A DNA stretch of 64,000 nucleotides from Planococcus citri (GCF_950023065.1 NC_088680.1:63897350-63961349), one strand, 5' to 3'. Positions 1 to 12,067 are shown, counted from the stretch's first letter. Program-made: numbers and translations. Notes: generated by a model not told the origin, from the letters alone.

Positions 1-2100
1 CCCCCCTTGCTAGCGAAAATTTAAAATAAAATATGCAAAAATGGACGTTCTTTATTTTAGCCAGTCCACTGAACAATTTCTGTCAGTTGAACTGTGATAC
101 TCGTTTCGCTTTTCCTCAAGTCACTTCGTTGGCCAAAAAAAAACTCCACAATCGTCTCAGAGATCACATTTTCAATCCTCCTATAAAAAAATTACGAATC
201 TAGCTAGGATTAAAACCACTCTGAGCGTCGTTGAAATACTCGAGAAAGCACTCGACTCTAAAGGGATACAAACCTCTAGGATAATTTTTCTTGGCTACGT
301 TGCGAGTAAAAGACTCATTTCATCGGGTTAATGTTTCATTACCATAAATATGAAAAATACCACGCGTCATAACTGCGGCAAATAATTTGGCAAAATTCTT
401 AATAAAGAATTATACAAGTTTGCGATTACTGTCAAGAGTATATGCGAATTTTCTTCTCATAGTATGAAAAAAAAAATCCAGCGAAATTTCCACTCCTGCG
501 AATGCGAAATTTTTACGCAACGAATATATAAGATACTTTTTGTGTTTTCACTTTATTAGTATTAGGTCAACATTTTTCACTTTGGTCGTTATATTCGAGA
601 GAAAAAATTCCATTTCCTCGGTTCTCTTCTCGCAGTTAATTACACAGTTGAGTTGTTTTTTCCGCTGCAAAAGGTACCTACTACGTAAAAGAAAAATAAG
701 TTGGTTTTAATTTTTTGACTTAAGGAAAGAGAAGGTGACTTCCGCGCCCGCTGTTCCATTATAATTATGGAAGATAAGGATTACCGTCGTCGGCTAAACA
801 CTAAAGATACGAGTCGACGAAAATATACCATGACGATGAGGGTGTGCTCGAGCAGGATAAAAACCTGGCGATATCGGGTTATTTTCATTCGCTACAATAT
901 TTCACCGTCTTATTTATCTTATACGTACAATTGATATTCCTGCGGCTTGACGAAAAAAATTTTTTTTTCACTCGAGTGTATTATTTATTCAATGAAGGTC
1001 CTTTGATAAAATGTTATCCGGCGTTAGTGAAAACTTCATCTGTAACGAATGAATTCCATTGTGAAACAAGCCCGATTCGATAAATAACCAACCGAGATGA
1101 TAAAAAATTACTCTTATCATTCAAAAGATGCCATTTCAATTGACAGCAAAAAAATCGACGTACACGTTTCACCTTTATTATCACTGGCATAAAGTATTTG
1201 CATCGTCCATTTACTCTCGTCAAATAAGTACCTACCTGGGTACCCGTACGCGTAATTACATCACCTAATACGTCACTCGGGGGGGGGCGATTCTTTATCC
1301 ACGATATTCCAATTTCCAGCGTATAAAAAATATATGTATTTGGTATAGAACTGAAAATGAACGAACGCATGTAGGATAGGGAAAAAAAACATCCAGGCCA
1401 AGCAGTTTGTAAGTTGGTGAAATAAATGGCTATCCATTTCGAAGTCATTTCTACTATTTCGAAGGGACAAACAGCCTGCAAAGGATTATGAAGTTCGCAC
1501 CAGATCTGAGCGTATTTTATCTTTGTCATTGCGCGCGACCAGAGTAATTCGCTGTGACACGTTCTTCAGCAAAAATGAACAACCCTTGAATAATACGAAA
1601 CGCCAACGATTACCTACGTTTTCCCTCTTTCTGCTGCATGTTATTCGGCCGCATTTTATTTTATGCTACGATACGATAACCGACAAATTCACGCTGTTTG
1701 GAGAGAACCGAGTTGAATAGGATAGCAGTTCGAATGCCCAACTTGTTTGGATGATTTAATAAACAAATTGCGAAAAAGTTTTAGGGTAAAGGTAATTGTG
1801 GGGTATTTAAAAATATTTTTGACGCATTCTTTGAGGGTTTTAAGTAGATCTGATGACATTTTTTTCCTAGCAAACGTTTCGCAAAATACATGAAATCATA
1901 TCTAATTGTGTTCCCAGGAATTCAAATTTTTGAAAGGTGGTATGCAAATTTTCAGAACAGCTGGTGAAGTTTGTGATCATTTAGTTCAAATATTTCAACG
2001 AAAATGATTTTTGAGCATTTTATGGCAGTTTTTGTACTCAAAATTGGTCACAAAAAGGATGTGTAATTAATTGTGTACCTAGTACCTCTACCTACCTTAT
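1..2100. other. AT-rich DNA, no recognisable gene
   Basis: I see no coding region here that I can defend. Short open frames occur on both strands, but none has a recognisable motif, a good splice context or a second copy elsewhere in the window. The stretch is AT-rich with short homopolymers and a run of G at about 1280. It does not share obvious repeats with the rest of the window, so it may be unique intergenic or intronic sequence. Confidence 0.5.
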
Positions 2101-2900
2101 ATACACATGAAAAAAAAATATATTTTTTCTTCGGTCCCACCCCTTAAAGTTGTGTAGATATTATTTGTTAACACCCTACAGTTGTCTGATTTCATGTGAA
2201 AAATGTCTCCAAATCACGTTAGTAAAAATAAGTCTTGCCAGGAGCCCCCCCCCCCCTCAAAATGTATAAGAAATCCGAAGAATGGAACTTTTTGTGTTTT
2301 TTCACCTTCTAATCCTTAAATTTCGTTCATTTTCATTAACAATTGTTGAATATTTTTCACCCCTCTACATAATGAGAAAGTGGAACTTGTCCCTTTCCTC
2401 AATTTTAAAAAAAATTATTATTTTCATGTTTATTATTTTCCAATTTTAATCCTAGGATTTGGTTGATCTTCATCAGAAAAGCACTATTTGATGTTTTCAA
2501 TTTGCCCTCCTGCCCCATCCTTCTACCTCCACAGTGAAAAAGTGGAACTTGATCCCTCCCTAAATCAATAAAAATAATTTGATTTGTTGAAACATTGATT
2601 TCGTAGTTATAAATGATTTTGATTTTTCAAGTTTTATTTTATCTGAATCAGTTGAACTATAGCCAGAATTTTTGCTTATGGGAGACCAAAATAATTTGAT
2701 CACTTTCGGCGTTATTTTCCAAACAAATGAGACATATTTTTCTGGAGGAAAATTCATTTGAAATAGGTAAACAAGAGATGGTCAGCTTTTTGGACGTTTT
2801 AGCAAAAAACTAAAAAGTGAAAATTTCTGATCAATTTTCACAAAAATTTCGATCATTTGACTATACATTACCTCGTTGTTGTCGTGGTTCCTTCTCCTTT
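2100..2900. repeat. Degenerate low-complexity repeat
   Basis: The motif AGTGGAACTTG followed by a C/T-rich stretch recurs (about 2380 and 2530), with a related GGAACTTTTTG at about 2285, separated by T-rich filler and a C-run at about 2250. This looks like an old, diverged tandem repeat. No gene is visible. Confidence 0.35.
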
Positions 2901-3290
2901 ACAGGACATTGGAAATCACATTTTTGTGGTACCCTAACAGGGTGAGGCGAATGCCTATTGCCACTGCGATTGTTCTAGGGAATCGACATTGTTTTGAGCT
3001 TTCACGTAGTAGTTTCCCGTTGCTTTCTACGCTATCTACAAAGTAGCTCATACATCACTAGCCAGGTTTTTACAACCCTGAGTTCCATAATCACTGCTAC
3101 CTATAGTTGCTCAACCAGTTACAGCTTTTTGATACCAGCAACAGATTGCATGCGTTTCTGTTGCCTCTGCTGTTCTGGTGCTTGGAGCTTAACGTGTAAT
3201 AGATGTTAAATGCACTACAATGTATACTGTACATTACACATTAACGCCTGCATCTCTAGCAGGATTTGAACCCACAACCCGATTGGCACA
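2900..3290 (-). repeat. Probable retroposon fragment with tRNA-like B box
   Basis: Read on the minus strand, the segment contains GGGTTCAAATCCTG near 3262-3275, which resembles an RNA polymerase III B box. It is followed by about 350 bp that ends in a GC-richer block at 2935-3010. That arrangement resembles a tRNA-headed SINE with a LINE-like tail. No convincing A box, target duplication or poly(A) tail was found, so the class is uncertain. Confidence 0.3.
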
Positions 3291-3294
3291 TTTC

Positions 3295-3640
3295 TGGTGA
3301 TATCTGACTAATCATTTCTGCAGTCAGAAATTGCCGTTTGACAGTCAGATTCGCAGTCTGACTACAATCAACCAATCAGAAACAAGTATTTTTTTGAAAT
3401 TCCAAGATGGCGGTGACTCGTCAGAAGACTGAGTGGAGATCTGAGCGTGGACACTCAGAACAACAGTCAGATATTGCCGTTTTGGCAGTCAGAAAATACA
3501 TTCTGACTGATATGTGGTCATATCCCTATTCAGATGCACTGTCTAAAAAATGCCGTTTTGCCAACCGGGAACCTCTTGTTCAGAAAGCCGTGGCTCAACC
3601 CACTACACCACCAAGCCCATACATTACCTACTTCCTGAGA
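3295..3640 (-). repeat. Probable tRNA-related SINE fragment with internal repeats
   Basis: On the minus strand the stretch near 3590-3630 reads TGGTGTAGTGGGTTGAGCC, close to the A-box region of the better preserved SINE at 44366-44445. The rest holds repeated blocks built from CAGTCAG and TTGCCGTTT (3322-3345, 3465-3505). No clear target duplication was found. It abuts the reverse transcriptase remnant of the neighbouring LINE. Confidence 0.3.
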
Positions 3641-3809
3641 ATTTTGATGAAAAAACATTACGACTTTTTGTCAACTTGAAAAAATTTCATCAATCTTCTT
3701 TTCAATTCTGGCATTTATGATGGTGAGTAGGTAAGTAGCTTCAGTGCATGGCTCATTAATGAGATGGTTCTATATTCAAAGCATTTTTGCAAGTTGTTCT
3801 TTTTTGGTA

Positions 3810-4424
3810 TTCCCTATTGACAAAATTATGCATAAAAACAGGCGTGTAGATGTGTATGCCTGAATTTGGACTTTTTTCAAAAAAAAAAAACATGTGGTTC
3901 AGTCTGCAAAAAGCATGTGTAAAAGTAATGTTCAAGCATGTAAAATGAAAGAAAAATTGAAAAAATGTTTTGCCCTGGATCAAACCTGGGACTCGCTGTT
4001 TCTGTTTTTTGGCGTTACCTAGCCCACTCGCCACTTCACTGCTTGCAAAGAGTGGAGTTATTTCAGCATAAATGTTTGTATGTTGTGAACTCATTGAATT
4101 TTTACATTTTTCTCCAAAGTCCAAAAAATGCAAACATTTATGCGGAAATAACTTTGCTCTTTGCAAGCAGCAAAGTGGCGGAGTGGGTTAGGTAACGCCG
4201 AAAAATTGAAACTATGGATCCCGGGTTTGATTCCTACCCAAGGCAAAATTTTTTTTACAATTTTATAACTTTCATTTTACATGCTTTAACATTACTTTTA
4301 CGCATGATATTTGCAGGCTGAATCGCATGCTTTTTTTGAAAAATGTCCAAATTCACGCATTGCTTGTGCTATGCATAAAAGCATGCGTTTTAGCATGTTA
4401 TCTCATAATTTTTGTCAATAGGGT
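3810..4424. mobile_element. 615-bp fold-back element with tRNA-like promoter in both arms
   Basis: The two halves are inverted copies of each other. The left end reads TTCCCTATTGACAAAATTATG and the right end is its near-complement. The element is flanked by the 5-bp direct repeat TGGTA (3805-3809 and 4425-4429) and interrupts the LINE RT frame, which rejoins across it. Each arm holds a pol III-like pair: a perfect A-box match TGGCGGAGTGG at about 4177 and a B-box-like GGGTTTGATTCC at about 4223, with the complementary pair at about 3970-4035. The spacing resembles a type II (Leu/Ser-like) tRNA. It could be two SINEs head to head or a MITE that captured a tRNA-like unit. Confidence 0.75.
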
Positions 4425-4607
4425 TGGTACGACATTTACTGCTTTGAAGTCCTTAGGCAGAGTACCTTCATTGTATATTTCATTTATTATCTTCAATTCT
4501 TCAACCACTGCTTTTTGTACTCTGGTGTTAGATGTTTAATCAAGTCAACTGGTATCAGATCTTCCCCCACTGCTTTGTGGTTTCTGGGATGAAACTTCCA
4601 TTTGAGC

Positions 4608-5250
4608 CAGGGATGTTCCTTGACATGTCAAATAACTTTTTTGACATTACATGTCAAATAACTGTCAAATAACTATTAGTGTCAAATAACATGTAAAATT
4701 ACATTTGAGAATGTAAAATAATTCAGCCAATCACAGACAAGGAAAATTCACTGATAACAACTGATAACTCAGTAATTTTTCAGCTTAAGAATGAATTATG
4801 AATGATTACGAGTCAAAATTCGTTTCAAAATGGAAAAATTTTAAATAAATTACCACCAGTAAGGCTGCAAAAAGTAACACTTTCATTTCATCTCATGAAA
4901 TAACGTTTAAAACACAAAATCACAGTCGAGTCAATGAAAATTTATTCATTAATATCATTATTCGGATTTGTTTTCACAATGATTGCTCTTCCAACAGTAC
5001 CCATTGATCTCATCTCATTCCTTTTCACATTTATTTTCACAAAACTTTCAAATCTAATTATACTCAAATTTAGTACTTGTTAATTGGCTTGTGAGAATTT
5101 GATTTTGAGCATTTTTGTAGTTTTTTTACATTTTTTTTAGTTATTTGACATGTGTCAAACAATTCGCATTATTTGACAATGTAAAATTACGTTATTTTAC
5201 ACAGTTATTTTACAGTAAAATAACTTTAGTTATTTGACGGAACATCCCTG
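4608..5250. mobile_element. hAT-type MITE, 643 bp
   Basis: The ends are inverted: the left begins CAGGGATGTTCC and the right ends GGAACATCCCTG. The element is flanked by an exact 8-bp target duplication, ATTTGAGC (4600-4607 and 5251-5258). A CAGGG-type terminus with an 8-bp duplication is the signature of the hAT superfamily. Subterminal regions repeat GTCAAATAACT in both orientations, as expected of transposase-binding sites. There is no transposase ORF, so it is non-autonomous. Removing it restores the LINE RT frame around KAVGEDL. Confidence 0.9.
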
Positions 5251-5349
5251 ATTTGAGCCAATGTGTGTCATCTCCATACAACTCTTGTATTTAGCTGATC
5301 CAGACCTCTTCTGTTTCTTGATTGTTAACACAATACTTTCCGTCTTTTC

Positions 5350-5975
5350 TTCGCTTATATGTGATCTGTCACAAGAAAACCAACCTAGTATCCAAAACGT
5401 CAATTTTATGTATCAGGCAATCTAAAATTTGTAGGTCCATGAAACTTGCACCACTTTTGGCCCCCATGAGCGCCAACATAACCCAATATTTTTTTTCAAA
5501 ATCATTGCATTCAAGGTTACCAAGTCCAATAATCAAAATTTCCCAAAATCGATTTTTTTGAATTTTTCACCAAAAATGTTGCAAAAACTACCCGAGTATG
5601 AATTATTAATGAAAAATAAGTTATTATTATTAAATTTATCACGTTTTGTAAGAAATTTGTTCAATGTGAAAAGAGTTGATTTTTCCAGCTCAAGCCTTAC
5701 TCAAATTCCAAAATATGGCACAAATCCTCCAAATGTGGGCCGATTGTTGCAAAAATCTGTATTTCGACTCCCCAGAACATACCTTTTAAGAAAATCAAAA
5801 AAAAAAAATTCAACTTTTACTGTAGTTGCTCTATTTTTTGACCTCAGATTTAGGGTCAAGAGAATCGTTCGCGAACGTTTCAACCCCCCACAGTCGGATT
5901 CAGCACCCTAAGTACTACTAATATCCACCATAAAAAAGATATCGATTTTTTGGACACTAAGCTATCTTGTTATTT
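5350..5975. mobile_element. Insert within the LINE, class unclear
   Basis: The LINE coding frame stops at about 5350 and resumes at about 5980, and the intervening 620 bp does not encode LINE protein. The two ends carry loosely inverted AGTATCCAAAACGTC-like and TTTTTTGGACACTAAG-like stretches, suggesting a decayed TIR element. I could not fix a target duplication. The 117-codon open frame inside (about 5558-5911) looks fortuitous. Confidence 0.4.
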
Positions 5976-6284
5976 AGTGCTGTGTATTCACTAATACTTG
6001 GTCTGTTTGCTTTTCTTCATCCTTCCATCAGATCCAGTATCTCTTGAGTTATCCATGGTTTGTGTTTTCTTTTTCCTTTGAGTGGAATAGACTTTTCTGC
6101 TGTTGTTTTAACCTTTCGCTTCCATTCTTGCCACTTTTCTTTGATACCTACCTTGTTCTTCTTCCAACTTGTCTTCCTTTCGTTTTTCCAGTTCTTCTTG
6201 CAATTTATTTTGCACCTACTTTGAGTTGATTTTACAGACTTGCAATTTTTGAGAATTAGCGTGCCCCTAAAAAATGAGTGAAAA

Positions 6285-6880
6285 AGGAGGCCTGTTTGGA
6301 AGTATTCTGCTAAGAGATGAAAAATTTTCAAATAATTTGAACCTGCAGGCATCAATTTTACATTTTTTTTGATATTTTATTTTTCAACTTTGGAGGCTTC
6401 ATAAAAGTACAAAGGGGACCAACATCATTTGGAGGGCCAATGGGAGGGTTTTTCTTGAGAATGTGCTTATTTTGAAAGATTCTGTACATTGAAAAATTTT
6501 CAAAGAATTTCTACAGGTATCAATTTTTACCTTTTTTCCCCTAATTTTCAGGGCTCTGTACAAGAGAGACAACATCATTTGAGAGTCTAACGAAATTTAT
6601 TTTCTTCAAAGGAGGATTATGTAGAACAATTCTAATGAGGAAATGAGATATGTATTTTCTAAAATTTTTCCTGATTTTGAATTATTCTCATTTTTTGTGA
6701 TTTTTCAGCTTTGAAGGGCTCCTTATGAGGGAGCCAATATGGTTCAAAGGACCGGAGACATTTTTTACTTGAAAAGGGGATTATTCAGAAAAATGTTGAC
6801 ACAAAAAGAAAGATTTTTGATGCATTGAATTTTTTTGTGATTTTTTCAACTTTTTTGCAGATGGGGAAAAATGAAACAAA
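6285..6880. repeat. Degenerate tandem repeat, unit about 170-180 bp
   Basis: Roughly three to four diverged copies of a unit recur. Each contains a TTTTCAACTTTGGAGG- or TTTTCAGCTTTGAAGG-like block, then a GGGACCAACATCATTTGGAGG-like block, then a gap and AAAATTTTC. Copies start near 6380, 6545 and 6705. No protein is encoded. Confidence 0.55.
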
Positions 6881-6899
6881 GGGAATTTTATTTTCTCAC

Positions 6900-8420
6900 C
6901 CAAAATTCCAACTTTGCAAAGTAAGATGCACGGCCATATAGTCACGAATTATAATTTTTGTGATCTTTGAACGAGTGTCGTATCTATGAAAACTGGTTTA
7001 AATTTCGAGAAAGAATCAAAAATGGCAACGAAAATGCCTTAAAAGCTGTTCTGAGGAGTTTTGAGCACAAAATTATGTAGGTTAGATAAGTGATATTCAA
7101 AATTTTGAAAGTGTCCTGATCTGGTTAAAATTTTACGAAAAATTTAAATCTTTCAATAAAAATTATTTACGAGCATTTTTGAACATTTTTGAGCTCAAAA
7201 TTTCTTATAATTTTCGAATACTGCAAATCACACTTTAATTTACCTAGGTATGGTTTTCAAAAATCTAAAATTTAGGGCTCCAAACTCAAACAAATAACTT
7301 CTCAAACGAACGATTAGGAATAATGAGAATCTTATTTCATATTTTACGCGAGTATGTTAAAAATAAAATATCTCCAAGTCAGCGAAAAGTATCTAGAAAA
7401 AACTACATTTATTATAAACAGCCGTTAAGTTTACTTTCGCTCGAACAGCAAAAATTATCGTCTGTGCTTCAGATACCTACCTACCAAAAAAAAAGAGTCT
7501 ATCGCTGAAGTAAAAAACACCGCAAACATTTTGCAGTAATAACTTAAATTTTTAGTATCCAATAAAAATAACCATAATAATTCACGAGCCATGAAAACGG
7601 TGAAATTTAAATTAGTCGTTGAAGTGTATTTAAAGGTATAGAGAAAAAAAAAACACAAACTTGAAGTGGTCAATAAAATATATTTATTTTTTGCCTCGAA
7701 GGCGTTACGATTTGATAGAGAGATTACGCCGCAATGTCAAGTAATTTTTTTTTCACCTAGAGGAAATTTTTTTTCGCTTGTAAATCATTTTTGGCCATCT
7801 CATTTCACCGGCAGCGAGAACATTATAATTCTGAATTTTTGACACTTTAATTTCCCGTCCACTTGAAAAAATTTCCAGGAAATGAGAAAAAAGTATCTAG
7901 TTTGGTCTATCACGTGTACGTATTTTCTACACATTGTCCTTCTCTGGTGCGCGATAATTTGGCTGACTAGATTGCACCATCGAATAAATCAAGTGAAAAC
8001 GCTCTCTCTGAGGCCTATATCTAGCATCTGTGTAAACCGGAGATGAAGCCGGAGGGATGTTCTTTTTTTCCTCTTACCCTGCTGGGCAATCGATGTTGAA
8101 TTTATTTTTATAGAATGTATTCGCTAAGGCGGCTGTTTACCTTTTTTTTTTCACCCGGTCTAGGATAAGCTGTGGAAATAGAGTGATTTTTTCAAGTACT
8201 GGTATAAATCTTGTGCTTTTTTACATGCTTAAATTGAACCAAAGCGAGCAAACGCCTTCGCAAGTTCGAAAATTTTTACAAAAATCTAAAAAAATGATGA
8301 CATACTGGGTGTGTAAATTTCACAGATAAAAATAGCTAGTCAGGATTGGAAAAGAAAAAAAAAACTAACTTTACCTAGGTATTTACAATGAATTTTAATA
8401 AACTCAACAACGCACCAGCC
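6900..8420. other. AT-rich DNA, no recognisable gene
   Basis: The stretch is T/A-rich with many poly(A) and poly(T) runs. I found no ORF with a recognisable domain, no inverted repeat and no LINE or LTR remnant. It ends about 30 bp downstream of the 3' end of secreted-protein gene copy A. Confidence 0.45.
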
Positions 8421-8426
8421 ATAAAT

Positions 8427-8432
8427 TTATTT
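8427..8432 (-). terminator. Poly(A) signal of gene copy A
   Basis: The minus strand reads AATAAA 18-23 bp after the stop codon of copy A. Copy B has the same hexamer a few bases after its stop. Confidence 0.6.
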
Positions 8433-8449
8433 CAACTAATCACATTCAT

Positions 8450-9292
8450 TCATGTTTTCATAAAAAAATGAATTAGCTCTAATGTGATATTATCGTTAAC
8501 TTTAAATTTAGAGCGCATTATTTCGTCTACTTCTTCTACATTGTATTGATGCAACGGAGGTATATCTTCTGATCGAGTTGTAAATGTAAAAAACCAAGAA
8601 ATTCTTGTGCAAAACGAATCAAAATCGCCATTCAGATGATTCTTTATAAATAAACTTATTTTTATTACAAAGGGATCAGATCTGCAGTTCAGGACTATCC
8701 ACTTCCATCGTTCTTTGTGTAAATCCACATTCACAGTGTTATCTTTCTGCTTTCCAAAAAACTTATAGTTCGGTGTCAGCATATCTTCCCAGAACTCAAT
8801 TTTTGATTTTATTGATGCCATGAGACGTTCTTTTCTAAGTAGTTCCTCTAAATATATCTGAAATAGATATAAAAAACATGATTCGCAAACAGTGTGAACA
8901 TAAAAAATCATTCTATATGATTCCTTCAATGTCTCATGTGAGAATGAACCTCCTATCTATACAATAAATTAATTATCAAGCGCCAACAAAAATTAATCTT
9001 CTTACATGTCTTCCTGCAAGACGTGCAAAAGCAACTTTCCAGTCTATTGCAGATGTATCGTTGTATCCTAAACGAAGCAATAACGCTTCATGTTCAGCAT
9101 TTAGACCAGTAGTAATGTCCTAAAATCAACATAGCACTATTGCATAAAACCTGATATTAGGTACCTATACCTACAGTTTGACAATGAAAGTGATTAGTGA
9201 TATTAGGTATTACTTACAGTTTGAGAAAGTGGAAGTTGAAAAACTGATGCAATTCTATTGAAAAATAAGAAAATTATGGCGCGTCTTTTCAT
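8450..9292 (-). CDS. Small secreted protein, copy A (three exons)
   Basis: I do not recognise the family. The exons are 9292-9218 (25 codons), 9119-9006 (38 codons) and 8857-8450 (135 codons plus stop). Both introns are phase 0, with donors GTAAGT and GTAAGA and AG acceptors preceded by T-rich tracts. The predicted product is 198 residues. Exon 1 encodes MKRRAIIFLFFNRIASVFQL, a typical signal peptide; no other membrane segment is evident, so secretion is inferred. Exon 2 contains NAEHEALLLRLGYND and DWKVAFARLAG. Exon 3 contains KIEFWEDMLTPNYKFFGK, HKERWKWIV and PPLHQYNVEEVDEIM, and ends HFFMKT. The mature part is charged, aromatic and cysteine-poor. Paralogues are copy B and pseudogene C. Conservation of the exon plan in B supports a real gene. 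A longer open frame running upstream from exon 3 is intron read-through. Confidence 0.8.
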
Positions 9293-9396
9293 CTTGAATG
9301 TTTTGTAAGAATGTTCAAAATATGATCATGTAGTACCTAGTCTATGTTAGGCAATTGCCACGATGATAAAAAAGTCTTGATTATTTTCTTATGATA

Positions 9397-9404
9397 ATTT
9401 TATA
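9397..9404 (-). promoter_or_regulatory. Conserved TATA-like box of copy A
   Basis: The minus strand reads TATAAAAT about 105 bp upstream of the ATG, inside a block (GATTATAAAATTATCATAAG) conserved upstream of copies B and C. The conserved block runs from about 9300 to 9450. A promoter role is inferred from position and conservation only. Confidence 0.5.
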
Positions 9405-9449
9405 ATCAAATTTTTACAAACGTTGAATTGGTTACCGGTATTAGGAATA

Positions 9450-9974
9450 TTTGATTTTGTCTCACTCCAACTGTACCTCTAGATAAGTTACCATACTTAT
9501 GCATTTATTTAAAAACTTCAATGAAAAATTAAAGCAGTGATATTAATATTAAAGATGATTAGCTTAGTTAATTATAATAAAATTGATACATTAATAGGTA
9601 CCTACTCAAGTAAATAGTAAGTATCTGAAAAAACAAATCCTCCAGAAATTGGTTTATTTAGTATAGGTAGATACCAATCAATTTTAAAAAAAAATTGGAA
9701 CTAATTTTTTGGTCAATTTTTTCTGAACAAAAACAAATATGAATTTGATCAGATTGAAAATCAAAGAATAGTTTTTTTAGAGAGTCAAAATAACGTGATT
9801 TTTGTCAATATTGATTTTTGGCGTTCGATCAATCGATTTGAGGCTGAGATTAATGCATTTTATTGAACATGAATTGTATTTGAGATCAAAAATCGCAAAT
9901 GAATCGATTCTTGGAATTCGATTATTCGATTTTCGATTATCGAGTTATGATTCAAAAATCTTCTTTTAGAGTTG
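9450..9974. other. Intergenic AT-rich DNA upstream of copy A
   Basis: No ORF or structured repeat is visible beyond clustered TCGATT/AATCGA words at about 9820-9950. These resemble the AT-rich tandem repeat seen at 50260-52230. Confidence 0.4.
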
Positions 9975-12067
9975 AAAAGAGCCTTTCTTTCCGGGTAAGA
10001 TAGTGAAATCAACACTTTCTCCGATTTGGTTAAAACTCACCCAAAATGTCAGTTTGGATGTAAAACCACCCCAAAAAATTGTTTGAGCTAACCCCCCCCC
10101 CCCCCCACCACTACCCGAGAAGTGTGCCTATACGTGCTTAAAATTAAGAATTCCCGTTCTCTGGAGGGGTGTCATATTTGTTTTTTTTTGGGGGGGGGGT
10201 TAAAATTTCAAAAATTGTAGAAAAAAACGGGAAGGTGGCCTACTGGCCTGTGCAAAATTTTCTCAGAAATTTAGTTACACCCTAAGGTATATCATATAAT
10301 TTTCCCAAGGTCCCAAAGGGGGGTGCAACATGGTCAAAAAAAAGAAAGTTTGAAAAAAAAAATGTATCTCCACTCTCCAGTACTACCGCGCGTTTTGTCA
10401 ACATTGTTCCACGACACCACCGTGGGAAAACTTCTCCTATCGCGCGCTCTCAAACTTGGATTTTTTTGAAAACCCTACCATAGTTTCCATCAAAGGTTTC
10501 TTTGGTGAATATTTTATAGAGTAGTGTGGTGAACAACAGAGCTATACCTACAAGAATTTTCAACTCCCTCCCTTCGTATTTACCCTTCAATATTGTGAGC
10601 GGTTATACGACTCGATGATGATGATTGTGTTTTCCAACTGATTTTTTATGCTTTTTACTAACAATGAAAATTGCGTGGTACATACAATATTTAAAACACG
10701 TTTTTTGGATGTATTTTTGACCCCTTAAGTATATTTTTTTCAAAACTTTTGTTTTGGTGCGTCATAGTGAAAAATTGAAAAAAAGGTGCCAAGGGGGGGG
10801 GGGATAAAATGAGAATTTTGGGAGAATCAAATAATAATGAATGTGGTGTCGTTTCTGCATGATTCAATACCGCTGAGCACCAATATGACGTCAGATTTCC
10901 TGCTACACTAAAATCTAGCCCCTCTGGAGTATTCAGCCCCCACCTAAATTTTTACTACATATTTTATGCCCTCCAGAGCGTCAGCACCCCCTCCCCCCGA
11001 TGGAGAGTGTGTGTATGAGCAAAACGAAATAAGATGTCTGAATTTGGATTTAGGTCTCTTGGAAACGACGCCAATTTTGTGAAAGTAACTCCATTTCAAA
11101 AATAGTGGAAATTGAGGAGGGGGCTGAGGCTATGGAGGGGCCGGGTGAGTATAAAACAAAATCAAACGCCATATTCGTGCTTGGGAGGTTCGAACCATAT
11201 ATAAGAATGACACCAATATCATCAAAGTAAATTTATTTTAAAAGTTTGTAGTAAAAATTGTGGTGGGGGCTGAAGGCTGTGGAGGGGCTAAATTAGCAGA
11301 AAACCTGACGTCATTTTCATGCTCAGCGGTATCGAATCATGCAGAAACGACACATATTGTATCTCGCAATTTTCATTGTTAGTAAAAAGCATAAAAAATC
11401 AGTTTAAAAACACAATTTTGAAGGGTAAATACGAAGGGAGGGAGTTGAAAATTCTTGTATGTATAGCTCTGTTGTTCACCACACCACTCTAAAAAATATT
11501 CACCAAAAAAACCTTTGATGGCAACTATGGTATTTCAATGGGGTTTTCAAAAAAAAACCAAGTTTGAGAGCGCGCGATAGGTGAAGTTTTCCCACGGTGG
11601 TGTCGTGGAACAATGTTGACAAAACGCGTGGTAGTACTGCAGATACATGTTTTTTTCAAACATTCTTGGGAAAATTATATGTTATACCTTAGGGTGTAAC
11701 TAAATTTCTAAGAGAATTTCGCAGAGGCCCCCCCTCCCGGTTTTTTTCTACTGATTTTTGAAATTTTGAACCGCCCCAAAAAATCTCAAATGACATTTTT
11801 TTCGAAAAAATTCCACACATGCACCAACCTAGTGACTATTTTCTGTGAAAGTTTCAAAATGTTTGGATCGCCCCCTCTGGAGAACGGGAATTCACGATTT
11901 TAAGCACGTATATCTAGGCACATTTCTCGGGTGGGGGTGGAGGGGGGGGGGGGGTTGGCTCAAAATAATTTTTGGGATGGTTTTACATCCAAACTAACAT
12001 TTTGGGTGAGTTTCAACCAAATCGGAGAAAGTGCGAATTTCACTATCTTACCCTGAAAGGCTCTTTT
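9975..12067. mobile_element. 2.1-kb near-palindromic fold-back element
   Basis: The arms at about 9975-10965 and 11240-12067 are inverted copies with scattered differences. Paired landmarks include AAAAGAGCCTTTC with GAAAGGCTCTTTT at the ends, the C-run at 10092 with the G-run at 11946, CCACCGTGGGAAAACTTC at about 10421 with its complement at about 11584, and the CGCTGAGCA block at about 10872 with TGCTCAGCG at about 11319. The loop is only about 270 bp. No transposase or other protein is encoded. No target duplication was found at the ends. The 120-codon open frame near 11960-12322 lies partly across the right arm and looks fortuitous. Confidence 0.8.

Larger units (their letters stand above)
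3675..6255 (-). pseudogene. Decayed LINE (endonuclease-reverse transcriptase), broken by later inserts
   Basis: Fragments of one non-LTR retrotransposon ORF can be followed on the minus strand. Linker sequence with the motif KPWITQEILDLMEG lies at about 6017-6070. RT finger pieces with KAVGEDLIPVDLIK and INEIYNEGTLPKDFKAVN lie at about 4430-4605. Pieces with CFEYRTISLMSHALKLL and INARIEKKIDE lie at about 3680-3790. The order and phrases match the insect endonuclease-reverse transcriptase type of LINE. The copy has frameshifts and stops and is split by three inserts (3810-4424, 4608-5250, about 5350-5975). It is dead and older than all of them. Confidence 0.75.

Noticed and set aside
1014..1529. 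171-codon minus-strand frame near the window start
   Set aside because: It lacks a recognisable domain and codon pattern, and it spans a G-run and low-complexity sequence. I could not support it as a gene.
10090..10108. C-run and matching G-run (11946) as a regulatory quadruplex
   Set aside because: They are paired arms of one palindrome, and simple homopolymer slippage explains them. No further support.
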